The notes: generated by a model not told the origin, from the sequence alone. Shown: positions 35,006 through 44,803, counted from the first letter of the stretch. The stretch is DNA of 64,000 nucleotides from Gymnodinialimonas sp. 202GB13-11 (GCF_040932485.1 NZ_JBFRBH010000001.1:3088212-3152211); one strand, 5' to 3'. A program made the numbers and translations.

Positions 35006-35521
35006 ATGCGGACCACGCCGGAAGATATGGTGCTGACGCCCTCTGGCTTAAGATTCTGGGGGGCGCGTCTGCCGTTTTCCGTTGGGCGCGGCGGGGTGGT
35101 CCGAGACAAACGCGAAGGCGATGGCGGGACACCAGTCGGTGTGCATCGCATTGTCGGCTGCCTCTATCGCCCGGATAGGCTGGCGCGGCCTTGCGATTGG
35201 GCTGTGCCCATCGGACCCAGCGATCTTTGGTCGGATGCCTCCGGTTTGAACGACTATAACACCATGGTCCGCGCGCCCTACGGCGGCTCCGCCGAGCGGC
35301 TGATGCGGGGCGATCCGCTCTACAACATCATCTTGATCACCGATTGGAACTGGCCCCATGCCGAGGCCGGTCGAGGCTCCGCCATCTTCATCCACCAATG
35401 GCGCGGGCCTGGGCGACCGACAGAGGGCTGCGTCGGATTGCGCCCGGATCACCTGCGCTGGATTGTCCCGCGGATCAGCTATGCGACGCGGTTGATCGTG
35501 CCCGAGGCTCTCGCGGACTAG
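35006..35521 (+). CDS. L,D-transpeptidase (YkuD domain) family protein
   Basis: 171 residues matching a YkuD-type domain with KREGDGGTPVGVHRIVG, the catalytic His130 in AIFIHQW and Cys142 in PTEGCVGL. Such enzymes form 3-3 crosslinks in peptidoglycan or attach proteins to it. No signal peptide is visible in this frame, which is common for this short group, so its location is uncertain. The start at 35006 is chosen by family N-terminus; 35027 is an alternative. Its TAG stop overlaps that of yggS as CTAG. Confidence 0.87.
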   Translation: MRTTPEDMVLTPSGLRFWGARLPFSVGRGGVVRDKREGDGGTPVGVHRIVGCLYRPDRLARPCDWAVPIGPSDLWSDASGLNDYNTMVRAPYGGSAERLMRGDPLYNIILITDWNWPHAEAGRGSAIFIHQWRGPGRPTEGCVGLRPDHLRWIVPRISYATRLIVPEALAD

Positions 35522-36171
35522 CCGTAATCCCGTTCCCCGAAGATCGCAGACCCGACGCGGATATGGGTGGCCCCCTGCCCGATGGCCGTTTCAAAGTCAG
35601 ACGACATGCCCATTGAGAGCCCCTCCAGACCATTGCGCGCAGCGATCTTGGCGAGCAGCGCGAAGTGCAGGCTGGGTTCTTCTTCCACCGGTGGGATGCA
35701 CATCAGGCCCTTCAGAGGCAAGTCGAGCGCGCGAACCTCAGCGATAAAGGCGTCCGCATCCGACGGGAGGCAGCCCGCTTTCTGCGGCTCCTCCCCCGTG
35801 TTCACTTGCACGAAAACCTCTGGGCTCCCCCCCCGTTCCTGCGCAAGACGCGCCAGGGTCGTCGCCAGCTTGGGTCGGTCTACCGTGTGGATCGTCGAAA
35901 ACATCTCAATCGCCTGCCGCGCCTTGTTGGTTTGCAGCGGGCCAATCAGATGGAGGTGGATATTATCGAATGCCTCCTGAAACGCAGGCCAACGCCCTTG
36001 CGCCTCCTGCACCCGGTTCTCGCCGTAGATGCGATGACCTTCGTCCAGCACGGCCTGCACCCGTTCGGGCGGCTGCACCTTGGAGACAGCGATCAAGGTG
36101 ATGTCGGCTGCGTCGCGGCCATGGGCCTGCGCGGCAGCCTCAATGCGGGTGGTGATTTCAGACAGAGACAT
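35518..36171 (-). CDS. YggS family PLP homeostasis protein
   Basis: 217 residues of the PLPBP/YggS family, which binds pyridoxal phosphate and balances B6 vitamers but has no known catalysis. The PLP Lys31 lies in LIAVSKVQP; other blocks are YGENRVQEAQGRW, LHLIGPLQTNKA, GLMCIPP and GLSMGMSSDFETAIGQGAT. The start at 36171 gives the family N-terminus. It lies downstream of the porin terminator. Confidence 0.94.
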   Translation of the reverse strand: MSLSEITTRIEAAAQAHGRDAADITLIAVSKVQPPERVQAVLDEGHRIYGENRVQEAQGRWPAFQEAFDNIHLHLIGPLQTNKARQAIEMFSTIHTVDRPKLATTLARLAQERGGSPEVFVQVNTGEEPQKAGCLPSDADAFIAEVRALDLPLKGLMCIPPVEEEPSLHFALLAKIAARNGLEGLSMGMSSDFETAIGQGATHIRVGSAIFGERDYG

Positions 36172-36185
36172 GTGTGCCGTTCCAC

Positions 36186-36217
36186 CAAAAGAAAAGAGCG
36201 GGCACAAGGCCCGCTCT
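36186..36217 (-). terminator. Rho-independent terminator after the porin gene
   Basis: Nine-base perfect arms (AGAGCGGGC with GCCCGCTCT on the plus strand) around ACAAG, followed on the minus strand by TTTTCTTTT. It separates the highly expressed porin gene from yggS. Confidence 0.9.
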
Positions 36218-36242
36218 CTCCGTATCCGATAATCCGTTAGGA

Positions 36243-37442
36243 TTAGAAGGACATTGCCACGCCGAGCGACCAGTTGGAGCTCGTGCCGGTTGCAGCTGCG
36301 GGGCCGGAGGCACCGTAGTAACCGTCGGCCGATGCGTTCAGAGCATCGATCGAGGAGGAACCGTAGCCGATGTGAGCCGAGAGACCGCCGCCCAGATCGT
36401 AGGACGCTGCCAGGCCGTAGCCCGAGGAGTCATACGCATAAGCTGTGGGGTCCCAGTCGTACTGGCCATAGTTGGCGTGCACGGTGATGTCGCCGAACGC
36501 ATAGGATGCGCCGATCGCCATGTGCGTACCGGAGAAGTTGGACGCGATGACCGCGGCACCAAGTGCGTCGGGTGCGTTACCCGCGCGAGCTGCGATACCC
36601 AGACCTTCAACGTCGATCTGCGAGTAGTTGAAGCCAGCCGAGAAGCCGCTGTCCAGAGCAACCGTTGCCGAGATGCCCATGATGGTGATGCCCTGAGCGC
36701 CAGCAAGATCGGCGTCAAAGTCTTGGACCGTCTGGTAGCCAGCACCAACAGTGTAGGAGCCGCCGCCGAACGAGCCGGCATAGCTTGCGCCGATGCCGTA
36801 GATTGCATCGCCGGTAAGGCCGTCACCAGCAAGGATCGCGCCAGCGTAGCCAGGGATGTTGAACGGAGCAGGATCGGCACCGGTGACGGGAGCAACAAGT
36901 GCGCCGTCGATTGCACCGTTGTTTGCGCCGACGAATGCAGCAGTTGCGCCTGCATCATCGTCCATCTCGATCGAGCCGGTGATCGTGAAGCCCGAAACCG
37001 AGTAGGAGTAGGACAGGATCTGGCCGTCATACAGACCGTCGAGGCCCGAGTTGCCCGAGTAACCAGAGTGCGTGGTCTCGTTGTCGTTGATCGAACCCGG
37101 CGAACCGATGTTCACTTCCTGCATACCTGCGTCGAAGCCGCCGTCGGTGTCGCCCATGGTGAGCGTGCCGAAGTCGCCGGAAACGAAGATCGCAACGCCT
37201 GCGTCGTCGGTGCCAACGCCCGAAGCCGATTCGTCGAGATCGATAGCTGCACCAAAGGTGATGCCGCTGTCGGTTTCACCGGACATGGTGAAAGTTACGT
37301 CGATGTCCTGAACGAACTGGGTGATCGTGGTGCCGGAGCCACCCTGGACGCCCATTTGTGCCGAACCGCTGAGCGCGACGTCGGCCGATGCGTAGCCAGC
37401 AGTCGCAACAAGCGCTGTGGTCGCAAAGAGAACCTTTTTCAT
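36243..37442 (-). CDS. Gram-negative porin
   Basis: A 399-residue outer-membrane beta-barrel. The N-terminus MKKVLFATTALVATAGYASA is a clear signal peptide, cleaved before DVALSGSAQMG. The mature protein is acidic, poor in Lys and Cys, with alternating Gly/aromatic/hydrophobic strands and the family-typical end SNWSLGVAMSF (C-terminal Phe, the BAM signal). GAGGGA lies 7 nt before the ATG. A frame extends upstream to 37736 but the signal marks the true start. Probably the major general porin. Confidence 0.95.
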   Translation of the reverse strand: MKKVLFATTALVATAGYASADVALSGSAQMGVQGGSGTTITQFVQDIDVTFTMSGETDSGITFGAAIDLDESASGVGTDDAGVAIFVSGDFGTLTMGDTDGGFDAGMQEVNIGSPGSINDNETTHSGYSGNSGLDGLYDGQILSYSYSVSGFTITGSIEMDDDAGATAAFVGANNGAIDGALVAPVTGADPAPFNIPGYAGAILAGDGLTGDAIYGIGASYAGSFGGGSYTVGAGYQTVQDFDADLAGAQGITIMGISATVALDSGFSAGFNYSQIDVEGLGIAARAGNAPDALGAAVIASNFSGTHMAIGASYAFGDITVHANYGQYDWDPTAYAYDSSGYGLAASYDLGGGLSAHIGYGSSSIDALNASADGYYGASGPAAATGTSSNWSLGVAMSF

Positions 37443-37955
37443 GGTTTTTCCCTCGTGTTCACTTAGAAGGTGCACCCCAAAACGGAACATCCGTGCTGGG
37501 TATGCCTCTGTCTCGCTCTTTGCCCCTGTGAATGCAAGAAACCGTCCCAGAGCCTCAAAAGGTTGCCTCACGCATGGTGCAGACATGCCACAGTCTGCCC
37601 CATGGCCCGGCACAACAACGCCCCAACCCTGCCGAAAAGTGGCGGAAATAAGGCAGATGCCAAGGAAAAGGTTGGTAAATTCAACGGGCATCTTAATCGG
37701 GGCGACTCGCACCGGCCACAATCCGAGAGCGTTCATTTAACTCCGCGCACGCGCGAGGGAACCGCGCCCCCGCAAACGAATCGACGGCGGATAGGGGCCG
37801 TTTGTAGCGGCACCCGCGGCACCTTGTTGCCGCGCAAGCGCGGCGATTCCCGGCAGCCTTTTGCACGCAATCGCCCGACCAACCCGTCTGTGGCCTTGCC
37901 GCTCTAGGTGCGCTTGGGTAGAACAGCGCGACAGATTTGAGCAGGGCAGTTGAGA
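37443..37955. other. 513-bp divergent promoter region (porin / DUF3576)
   Basis: No convincing gene. Frames crossing it read as Cys- or Arg-rich nonsense and are shadows of the porin side. It should hold the porin promoter; I see TTGAGG and TGCATT 16 bp apart on the minus strand about 100 bp before the porin start, only moderately convincing. On the plus side TTGCCG, 17 bp, TAGAAC lies about 45 bp before DUF3576. A small GCCGCG-CAAG-CGCGGC hairpin lies near 37830. Confidence 0.4.
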
Positions 37956-38447
37956 ATGGGTATGCGTTCAGGAAACTTTGTCGCCTTTGGCGCGGTGCTG
38001 GCCCTCTTGGCGGCGTGCGGTGGAACAAGCGACTTTGCCAATGACACTGACCTGCAAGCCGAGCGGCTGCAGCGTGAAGGCATTCTGCGTGATCCCGATC
38101 GCGAGACCATCTGGGATCTGTTCGGCGATAACGAAGACCCGTCCGTTACGGTCGAGGTGAACAGCTATCTCTGGCAAGCGTCGCTCGAAATCCTCGACTT
38201 CATGCCGCTTGAAGCCGCAGACCCCTTCACCGGAATTATCGCGTTTGGCTATGCGACCCCGCCCGGTGGCAATCGCGCCTATCGCGCGACCGTCTACGTG
38301 TCTGACCCTGCGCTGGAGGCCCGCAGCCTGCGTGTGGCCCTGCAAGGACGGAACGGCACCGCCGTCAGCCGCGCCACCGCCCGTCAGGTCGAGGATGCCA
38401 TTCTGACCCGCGCGCGCCAGCTACGCGTGGCGGACGGTCGGCTGTAG
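37956..38447 (+). CDS. DUF3576 domain lipoprotein
   Basis: 163 residues. A signal with lipobox LLAACGG (Cys near 21) precedes a DUF3576 domain recognised by REGILRDPDRETIWDLFG, VNSYLWQASLEILDFMPL and ATPPGGNRAYRATVYV. Family members occur in Alphaproteobacteria just before leuS, as here. No function is established. The start could be ATG 37956 or 37962. Confidence 0.88.
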   Translation: MGMRSGNFVAFGAVLALLAACGGTSDFANDTDLQAERLQREGILRDPDRETIWDLFGDNEDPSVTVEVNSYLWQASLEILDFMPLEAADPFTGIIAFGYATPPGGNRAYRATVYVSDPALEARSLRVALQGRNGTAVSRATARQVEDAILTRARQLRVADGRL

Positions 38448-38475
38448 ACCAGCCCGACTTGTCCGCTTAAACACA

Positions 38476-38501
38476 CGCCGGGTTCTCAACCCGGCGTTTT
38501 C
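38476..38501 (+). terminator. Rho-independent terminator between DUF3576 and leuS
   Basis: Ten-base perfect arms ACGCCGGGTT and AACCCGGCGT around CTC, then TTTTC. It ends the DUF3576 message 30 bp before leuS, so leuS either reads through or starts in this short gap. Confidence 0.85.
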
Positions 38502-38531
38502 ATGTCCGCTCTACCTTTTAGGAAAAATACG

Positions 38532-41105
38532 ATGTCCCGCTACGACCCCGCAAAGATCGAGCCCAAATGGCAAAAGGCCTGGGAAGAGGCCGGGACGTTC
38601 CTTGCGAAAATGTCCGCCGATAAGCCCAAGTATTACGTGTTGGAAATGTTCCCCTATCCGTCGGGCCGCATCCATATCGGGCATGTGCGCAACTACACGA
38701 TGGGCGACGTCATCGCGCGCTACAAGCTGAGCACCGGCCACAACGTCCTGCACCCGATGGGCTTCGACGCCTTCGGCATGCCGGCTGAGAACGCGGCTAT
38801 GGCGCAAGGCGGCCACCCCGCAGATTGGACCTACGAGAATATCGACACGATGGTCGCGCAGATGAAGCCCCTGGGCTTTGGCATCGACTGGTCGCGCATG
38901 TTCGCCACCTGCGACCCGGAATACTACGGCCAACAGCAGGCCTTGTTCCTGGATATGCTGGAAGCAGGCTTCATCGACCGCAAGAACGCTGTCGTAAACT
39001 GGGACCCGGTCGATATGACCGTTCTGGCCAATGAGCAGGTGATCGACGGCAAAGGCTGGCGCTCGGGCGCTGAGGTCGAACGCAAAGAACTCACCCAATG
39101 GTTCTTCAAAATCTCCGACATGGCGGATGAGCTGTTGGGGGCGTTGGACGGTCTGGATGACTGGCCAGCCAAGGTAAAGCTGATGCAGGAAAACTGGATC
39201 GGCAAATCGCGCGGCCTTCAATTCGCCTTCGGGCTGGTCGATGCGGTGGGCGGCCACGACCGGGTCGAAGTCTACACGACCCGCCCCGACACGCTGTTGG
39301 GCGCAAGTTTCGTGGGCATCTCGCCTGACCATCCCATCGCCAAGGAGTTGGAAGCCAAGGACGATGCCGTCGCGGCTTTCTGTGCCGACTGCCGCAAGGG
39401 TGGCACCACGGCGGAAGCCATCGAGAAGGCCGAGAAGATGGGCTACGACACCGGCCTGAAGGTGCGCCACCCGTTCGACACGGCGGCAGAGCTGCCCGTC
39501 TACATCGCCAACTTCATCCTGATGGACTACGGCACCGGCGCCATCTTCGGCTGCCCGGCCCATGATGAACGCGACCTCGAATTCGCGCGCAAGTACGACC
39601 TGCCCGTGGTGTCTACCTACGTGCCGGAAGCAGGTGAAGACGACTTCACGCGCCCCGAGGACGGCGGCGAAGCCTATGTGCCGCCAAAAACCGAGCCCGT
39701 CCGCTACGTGGCTGGTTTCGCAGGTGACGAAGTACAATCCGGCAACGCTGCCATCGACGCAGCTATCGCCTTTTGCGAAAGCGAAGGTGTGGGCCAGGGA
39801 GTCACCAAATTCCGCCTGCGCGATTGGGGTCTCAGCCGGCAGCGCTACTGGGGCGCGCCGATCCCCGTTGTCCACTGCAAAGCCTGCGGTGTCGTGCCCG
39901 AGAAGAAAGAGAACCTCCCCATTGAGCTGCCCAAGGACGTCAGCTTCGACATCCCCGGCAACCCGCTGGACCGTCACCCAACCTGGCGCGACGTGCCCTG
40001 CCCCTCTTGCGGTGCGCCCGCTCAGCGCGAGACGGACACGATGGACACGTTCGTCGACTCAAGCTGGTACTTCGCCCGCTTCACCTCCCCCCATGCCGAC
40101 ACACCCACGGCGCGCGAGGAAGCGGAATACTGGATGAATGTCGATCAATATATCGGCGGCATCGAACACGCGATTCTGCACCTGCTCTACAGCCGATTCT
40201 TCGCCCGCGCGATGCACCTGACCGGCCACCTGCCCCGCAAATCGCTGGAACCGTTCAACGCGCTCTTCACGCAAGGCATGGTCACCCACGCGATCTTCAA
40301 GACGACCGGCGATGATGGTCGCCCCGTCTACCACTACCCCGAGGCCGTGGACCTGCGGGACGGCAAAGGCTTCCTCGAGGATGGCACCGAGGTAGACATC
40401 GTCCCCTCCGCAAAGATGTCCAAGTCCAAGAACAACGTCGTCGACCCGGTCGCGATCATCGAGCAATACGGCGCCGATACCGCGCGCTGGTTCGTCCTGT
40501 CCGACTCACCACCCGAGCGTGACGTCGAATGGACCGCCGCCGGGGCCGAGGCCGCCTACAAGCACTTGGGCCGGGTTTGGTCCCTGTGCGACCGCATCGG
40601 CAACATGGACCGCAATGCGCCCGGCGACGGAGACGACGACCTGCTGCGCGCCATGCACAAGGCGATCCATGATGTGACAATGGGCGTGGAAAGCTTCGGC
40701 TTCAACGCCGCCATCGCCAAGCTTTACGGCTTCACCAATACGCTGCAGAAGTCGAAAGCCTCGTACGCCGCGCAACGCGAAGCGATGCTGACGCTGGCCC
40801 AACTGATGTCGCCCTTCACACCGCATCTGGCAGAAGACATCTGGGCCTATCAAGGCGGCAAGGGTCTGATCGCCAACGCCGATTGGCCCGAGGCGGACGA
40901 GGCGATGCTGGTCGAAGACACCGTCACCATGCCGATCCAGATCAACGGCAAACGCAAGTCCGAGATCAAGGTCGCCAAGGATGCCAGCAAGGAAGAGGTT
41001 GAAAAGATCGCGCTGGCGGACGACGCTGTGGTCAAAGCTTTGGATGGCAACCCGCCCAAGAAGCTGATCGTTGTGCCCGGACGGATCGTGAATGTCGTCG
41101 TTTAA
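38532..41105 (+). CDS. leuS: Leucyl-tRNA synthetase
   Basis: Class I synthetase charging tRNA-Leu; 857 residues, normal length. HIGH is at residues 48-51 ([16 protein letters not shown]) and KMSKS at 628-632 ([14 protein letters not shown]). The editing CP1 domain includes [20 protein letters not shown]. The start at 38532 has AGGAAAAA upstream and gives the standard [14 protein letters not shown]; a frame from 38502 is shorter in support. It is the first gene of leuS-lptE-holA-GST, with each gene overlapping the next. Confidence 0.98.
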   Translation: MSRYDPAKIEPKWQKAWEEAGTFLAKMSADKPKYYVLEMFPYPSGRIHIGHVRNYTMGDVIARYKLSTGHNVLHPMGFDAFGMPAENAAMAQGGHPADWTYENIDTMVAQMKPLGFGIDWSRMFATCDPEYYGQQQALFLDMLEAGFIDRKNAVVNWDPVDMTVLANEQVIDGKGWRSGAEVERKELTQWFFKISDMADELLGALDGLDDWPAKVKLMQENWIGKSRGLQFAFGLVDAVGGHDRVEVYTTRPDTLLGASFVGISPDHPIAKELEAKDDAVAAFCADCRKGGTTAEAIEKAEKMGYDTGLKVRHPFDTAAELPVYIANFILMDYGTGAIFGCPAHDERDLEFARKYDLPVVSTYVPEAGEDDFTRPEDGGEAYVPPKTEPVRYVAGFAGDEVQSGNAAIDAAIAFCESEGVGQGVTKFRLRDWGLSRQRYWGAPIPVVHCKACGVVPEKKENLPIELPKDVSFDIPGNPLDRHPTWRDVPCPSCGAPAQRETDTMDTFVDSSWYFARFTSPHADTPTAREEAEYWMNVDQYIGGIEHAILHLLYSRFFARAMHLTGHLPRKSLEPFNALFTQGMVTHAIFKTTGDDGRPVYHYPEAVDLRDGKGFLEDGTEVDIVPSAKMSKSKNNVVDPVAIIEQYGADTARWFVLSDSPPERDVEWTAAGAEAAYKHLGRVWSLCDRIGNMDRNAPGDGDDDLLRAMHKAIHDVTMGVESFGFNAAIAKLYGFTNTLQKSKASYAAQREAMLTLAQLMSPFTPHLAEDIWAYQGGKGLIANADWPEADEAMLVEDTVTMPIQINGKRKSEIKVAKDASKEEVEKIALADDAVVKALDGNPPKKLIVVPGRIVNVVV

Positions 41106-41574
41106 TCGCCGCCTTGCCCTGACCATGTTGCTGGCCCCACTGGCGGCCTGCAACTTCCAGCCGGTTTACGGACCGGGAGGATCAGGTACGGCTCTTCGCA
41201 ATCAGATTCGCCTCACGAACCCCGATACACGGATCGAATTTGAAGTGCTGTCGCGCTTTGAAGATCGATTGGGCACCGGCTCTACCTACGACCTCGACTT
41301 CGCCATCGAAACGGGCCAGCGAGACCTTGCAATTGACGGGGCCGAAAATATTGGTCGGATCAACGTGGTCGGGTCGCTGGCCTTCACTTTGCGAGAGGCG
41401 GCAACCGGGCGGATCCTCCAACAAGGCGAAGTTGCGACCTTCACCGCCTATGCCACCACCGACTCCCCGGTTGCCACGGCGTCCGCCCGGCGCGACGCGG
41501 AAAATCGGCTCGCCGTGGCGCTTGCGGATCAGCTCGTCACCCGCTTGCTGGCTGGTGCACCCACCTGGTCATGA
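41092..41574 (+). CDS. lptE: LPS-assembly lipoprotein LptE
   Basis: 160 residues. The N-terminus [20 protein letters not shown] carries a signal and lipobox; the mature start [10 protein letters not shown] is typical of alphaproteobacterial LptE. It plugs the LptD barrel that inserts LPS in the outer membrane. It starts 14 bp before the end of leuS, and the order leuS-lptE-holA is conserved in Proteobacteria, which supports the call despite weak sequence conservation. Confidence 0.9.
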   Translation: MSSFNRRLALTMLLAPLAACNFQPVYGPGGSGTALRNQIRLTNPDTRIEFEVLSRFEDRLGTGSTYDLDFAIETGQRDLAIDGAENIGRINVVGSLAFTLREAATGRILQQGEVATFTAYATTDSPVATASARRDAENRLAVALADQLVTRLLAGAPTWS

Positions 41575-42605
41575 AGCTCAGCACCCGCGACGCAAATACC
41601 TATTTCAAGCGCCCCGACCAATCAGCGGCCGGCTGTCTGATCTTCGGCGAAGACGCCATGCGCGTTTCGCTCAAACGGCAGGATCTTCTTGCCGCCCTTC
41701 TCGGTCAGAATGCCGAAGAGGAAATGCGCCTTACCCGGCTGACAGGGGCCGACCTCCGCTCCGATGGCGCGGCCCTGCTCGATGCCGTTAAGGCCGTAGG
41801 ATTCTTCCCCGGTCGGCGCGCGGTGCTTGTAGAGGGGGCAACTGATGGCCTCTCCAAGGTCTTTGCCGCCGCGATGGAGGATTGGGCCGAAGGCGACGCG
41901 CAGATCATCGCCACCGCCGGGCGGCTCACACCGAAATCGGCCCTGCGGAAGGTCTTCGAAGGTTCGAAAATGGCCTATGCCGCCGCGATTTACGATGATC
42001 CGCCTGACCGCGCCCAGATCGAGGACTGGGTGAAAGAAGCGGGCCTTTCCGCTCCCGACCGCGATGCCATGGCTGACCTGGAAGGGCTCGCCCGCACTGT
42101 CCCGCCCGGCGACTTCCGGCAAATGATCGACAAGCTTGGACTCTACAAGCGCGGCGACGCCACGCCCATCTCGTCCGCCGACATCGAAGCCGTCGCCCCC
42201 CTGACGCGCGAAGCCGAACTCGACGACATCCTGCACGCCACAGCGGAGGCTGAGACCGGCGCCATCGGCCCGATCCTCAACCGCCTTAAGCAGCAAGGCA
42301 CCACGCCCGTCTCGCTGTGCATCGCGGCGCTTCGCCACTTCCGCGCATTGCATATGGCCGCCAGCCACCCAAATGGCCCCGCCGCCGGTTTGCAGGCCAT
42401 GCGCCCGCCCATCTTCGGCCCGCGCCGTGATCGCATGGTCCGACAAGCCAGCCGCTGGGGCCGCGACGCGCTGGAATCCGCATTATCCATGTTGGTCGAA
42501 ACCGACCTGACCCTGCGCTCGGCCAGCACTGCGCCGCAGATGGCTATCATGGAACGCACGTTAATCCGGCTGGCCATGCTGCCGGGTCGAGGAGGAAGAC
42601 GATGA
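41571..42605 (+). CDS. holA: DNA polymerase III subunit delta
   Basis: 344 residues. The delta subunit opens the beta sliding clamp in the clamp loader. Recognisable parts include YFKRPDQSAAGCLIFGEDAM, ARTVPPGDFRQMIDKLGLY and the C-terminal domain LNRLKQQGTTPVSLCIAALR. It overlaps lptE by 4 bp (ATGA) and the GST gene by 4 bp. Confidence 0.93.
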   Translation: MKLSTRDANTYFKRPDQSAAGCLIFGEDAMRVSLKRQDLLAALLGQNAEEEMRLTRLTGADLRSDGAALLDAVKAVGFFPGRRAVLVEGATDGLSKVFAAAMEDWAEGDAQIIATAGRLTPKSALRKVFEGSKMAYAAAIYDDPPDRAQIEDWVKEAGLSAPDRDAMADLEGLARTVPPGDFRQMIDKLGLYKRGDATPISSADIEAVAPLTREAELDDILHATAEAETGAIGPILNRLKQQGTTPVSLCIAALRHFRALHMAASHPNGPAAGLQAMRPPIFGPRRDRMVRQASRWGRDALESALSMLVETDLTLRSASTAPQMAIMERTLIRLAMLPGRGGRR

Positions 42606-43201
42606 ATATTCAAGTCTATGGACATGTCCGCAGCCGCGCGATCCGGGTCCTCTGGACACTCGAAGAACTGGGCGCGGAGTACGAATTTATCGAAGCCGCC
42701 CCCCGCTCGCCCGAAGCCAAGGCCGTAAACCCGTCCGGCAAGGTGCCCTACATGGTGGCGGACGGTCAGATGATCCCCGACTCGGTCGCTATCATGACGT
42801 TCCTCGCCGACAAACACGGCGCACTGACCGCGCCCACCGGAACCCTCGCCCGCGCCCAGCAGGACTCGTTCATCCAACTGGTGAACGATGAGATCGACTC
42901 GCTCTTGTGGACGGCCGCACGCCACAGCTTCATCCTCCCGGAAGACCACCGTGTGCCCGCGGTGAAGGAGTCGTTGAAGTGGGAATTTGCCACCACCCAA
43001 AACACTGTCGCAGATCGGATGAGCGCTGATGGCCCCTTCGTCGCCGGGGAAGAAATGTCGATCGCGGATATTCTTCTCAGCCACTGCGTGGGATGGGCGG
43101 GAAATGCGAAATTCGACGTGACGAATGACCGCCTGATCGAGCACAACGCCATGATGCGCGCGCGGCCTGCATTCAAGCGCGCACTGTCTCAGGGCGGTTA
43201 A
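42602..43201 (+). CDS. Glutathione S-transferase family protein
   Basis: 199 residues with a thioredoxin-like N-terminal domain (SRAIRVLWTLEELG, NPSGKVPYM, then DSVAIMTFLAD as the glutathione gamma-glutamyl site) and a helical C-terminal domain ending with FVAGEEMSIADILLSHCVGW. The catalytic position near residue 11 is Ser, as in many bacterial GSTs. Substrate unknown. A strong GGAGG site lies just upstream. It is the last gene of the leuS operon. Confidence 0.9.
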   Translation: MNIQVYGHVRSRAIRVLWTLEELGAEYEFIEAAPRSPEAKAVNPSGKVPYMVADGQMIPDSVAIMTFLADKHGALTAPTGTLARAQQDSFIQLVNDEIDSLLWTAARHSFILPEDHRVPAVKESLKWEFATTQNTVADRMSADGPFVAGEEMSIADILLSHCVGWAGNAKFDVTNDRLIEHNAMMRARPAFKRALSQGG

Positions 43202-43214
43202 TGCCATCGGGCGA

Positions 43215-43259
43215 GTGTAGTTACAGAAAAACTACAAAAAAACTACAGGTTCACTACAC
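43215..43259. repeat. AT-rich repeat cluster between convergent genes
   Basis: GTGTAGT (43215-43221) pairs with ACTACAC (43253-43259). Between them AACTACA occurs twice, 11 bp apart (43230 and 43241). It is markedly AT-richer than its surroundings. It may mark the transcript ends of the GST and flavoprotein genes, or bind a protein; neither is proven. Confidence 0.45.
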
Positions 43260-43264
43260 CGGTT

Positions 43265-44464
43265 TCAGGGCCAATATCGGGCGGCATGCTCCCCAGCCCA
43301 GCGGCCCGTCGCAAGGCAGGCGCTGATCAGATAACCCCCCGTCGGCGCTTCCCAATCCAGCATCTCACCGGCCACGAAAACACCAGGCATCTCCCGAAGC
43401 ATAAGGCCAGATGTAAGGGCCGATTGCATGACCCCGCCAGCGGTCGAAATCGCCTCATCTATCGGGAGCGGACCGTTGTGTTTAACTGGCAGCGACTTGA
43501 TGAGAGCCGCCAAGTCAGCGGCGCTGTCCGGTAACGGTCGCGCGAATTCTTGTAGAAGAGCGCGCTTCGCATCATCCAACCCAAGTTTCGTGAGTGCCTT
43601 GGTCAAAGTCTGCTTCTTCGGGCGCCTCGACAAGCGCCGCGCAAGCTCCGCCACGTCCCGCCCAGGCAGCAAATCAATCGCCAACCCGGCCCCATCCCGG
43701 ACGGCGGCGGCCACAGTGTAGATGCCGCCACCCTCCAACCCGCGTGCAGAAATTACAGCCTCGCCCTTCACGCTTTTTCCATTCACAATCAATGCGATGT
43801 TCTTGAGCGGTGCTCCAAAAAACGGCTCCATATGCGCAGACCACGAGACGACGAACCCCATATTGGCAGGCTTGAACGGGGCGATATCAACGCCTTTGTC
43901 CGCCAGCCAAGGGGCCCAGCTACCGTCACTACCCAACCGCGCCCAAGAGGCGCCGCCAAGCGCCAGAACCATGGTTTCGGGATACAAGGTTTGCACCCCA
44001 TCCGGCGTTTCAAACCGCAATCTATCCCCGTCAAATCCGGTCCACTGCCACCGCAGCCGCAACTCCGCATCGATCCGCCGAAGCCACGCGCGCAACAAGG
44101 GCGAGGCCTTCATTGCACGCGGAAAGACCCGACCGGTCGAGCCCGTGAAGACGGGCTGTCCAAGGTCCTCGGCAAAGGCCATAACCTCCACCGGGTCAAG
44201 CTTTGCGATCATCGGATAGAGCCAATCCGCAGCCTCCCCATAGGCCCTAACGAACCGCCCTAAATCCTCATCCTTCGTTAGGTTCAGCCCCGACTTCCCC
44301 GCCATCAGGAACTTCCGCCCCGCCGAGGGTTTGCCTTCACAGATCAGCACCTTACGCCCGTTCCGCGCAAGCGTCTCCGCCGCCATCAACCCCGCCGGGC
44401 CCGCGCCCACAACCAGCGCGTCTACCTTGCCATCTGCGCTCAGCACACCATTCTCATCCGCCAT
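43265..44464 (-). CDS. TIGR03862 family FAD flavoprotein (HI0933-like)
   Basis: 399 residues of the HI0933/YhiN flavoprotein group. FAD site ALVVGAGPAGLMAAETLARN at the N-terminus, then GRKFLMAGKSGLNLTKDED, FTGSTGRVFPRAMKASPLLR and the C-terminal STAGGVM and GEMLDWEAPTGGYLI blocks that define the family. Function unknown. The start at 44464 uses an ATG that shares a CATG with the ATG of the divergent HNH gene; 44503 is an upstream alternative. Confidence 0.9.
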   Translation of the reverse strand: MADENGVLSADGKVDALVVGAGPAGLMAAETLARNGRKVLICEGKPSAGRKFLMAGKSGLNLTKDEDLGRFVRAYGEAADWLYPMIAKLDPVEVMAFAEDLGQPVFTGSTGRVFPRAMKASPLLRAWLRRIDAELRLRWQWTGFDGDRLRFETPDGVQTLYPETMVLALGGASWARLGSDGSWAPWLADKGVDIAPFKPANMGFVVSWSAHMEPFFGAPLKNIALIVNGKSVKGEAVISARGLEGGGIYTVAAAVRDGAGLAIDLLPGRDVAELARRLSRRPKKQTLTKALTKLGLDDAKRALLQEFARPLPDSAADLAALIKSLPVKHNGPLPIDEAISTAGGVMQSALTSGLMLREMPGVFVAGEMLDWEAPTGGYLISACLATGRWAGEHAARYWP

Positions 44465-44768
44465 GGACGACACCCCGATCTGCCCGCTCTGCGACCGCCC
44501 CATTCCGCCAGACGCTCCACAAAGTCTGCACTACCTCGTGCCCAAACTGCGGGGCGGCAAAGGCGGGCCAACGGTGCTGATCCATCAGATCTGCCATAAC
44601 GAAATTCACGCCACGCTGTCCGAAGCCGAATTGGCCCGTGCTTTCAACACCCCCGAGGCCCTGCGCGCCCATCCGCGCCTCTCTAAATTCTTCAAATGGG
44701 TCGCCAAACGCTCGCCCGATTTCCATTCCAAGACTTCTGGCGGGCGCCGCGCCTGGAAAAACCGATAA
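44463..44768 (+). CDS. HNH endonuclease-like small protein
   Basis: 101 residues with a zinc-type CPLCDRPIPP and an HNH core LHYLVPKLRGGKGGPTVL then HQICHNEIHATLSEAEL. The C-terminus is basic. Proteins of this group are common in Rhodobacterales; whether they cut DNA is not known. The start ATG overlaps the divergent flavoprotein ATG, leaving no intergenic space and no visible ribosome site, so the promoter must lie in the flavoprotein gene. Confidence 0.85.
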   Translation: MDDTPICPLCDRPIPPDAPQSLHYLVPKLRGGKGGPTVLIHQICHNEIHATLSEAELARAFNTPEALRAHPRLSKFFKWVAKRSPDFHSKTSGGRRAWKNR

Positions 44769-44803
44769 GCTGTGAGGACGGCCCCAAGCCGGAGGAGAGA
44801 AAC

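Noticed and set aside
36174-37466. Plus-strand open frame of 430 codons opposite the porin gene
   Set aside because: Antisense to a gene with a clear signal peptide and C-terminal Phe; the predicted protein is Val/Arg/Cys-rich without a fold signature.
37443-37736. N-terminal extension of the porin frame
   Set aside because: The signal peptide begins at 37442 with a good ribosome site; upstream residues do not look like protein.
38476-38531. Attenuator or T-box-like leader for leuS
   Set aside because: The hairpin is a simple terminator of the preceding gene; no leader peptide, Leu codon run or alternative pairing is visible.
38511-39977. Minus-strand open frame of 488 codons opposite leuS
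   Set aside because: Antisense shadow of leuS; no domain and no ribosome site.
43215-43259. CRISPR-like array
   Set aside because: Repeats are only 7 bp and two in number; there are no spacers or cas genes.
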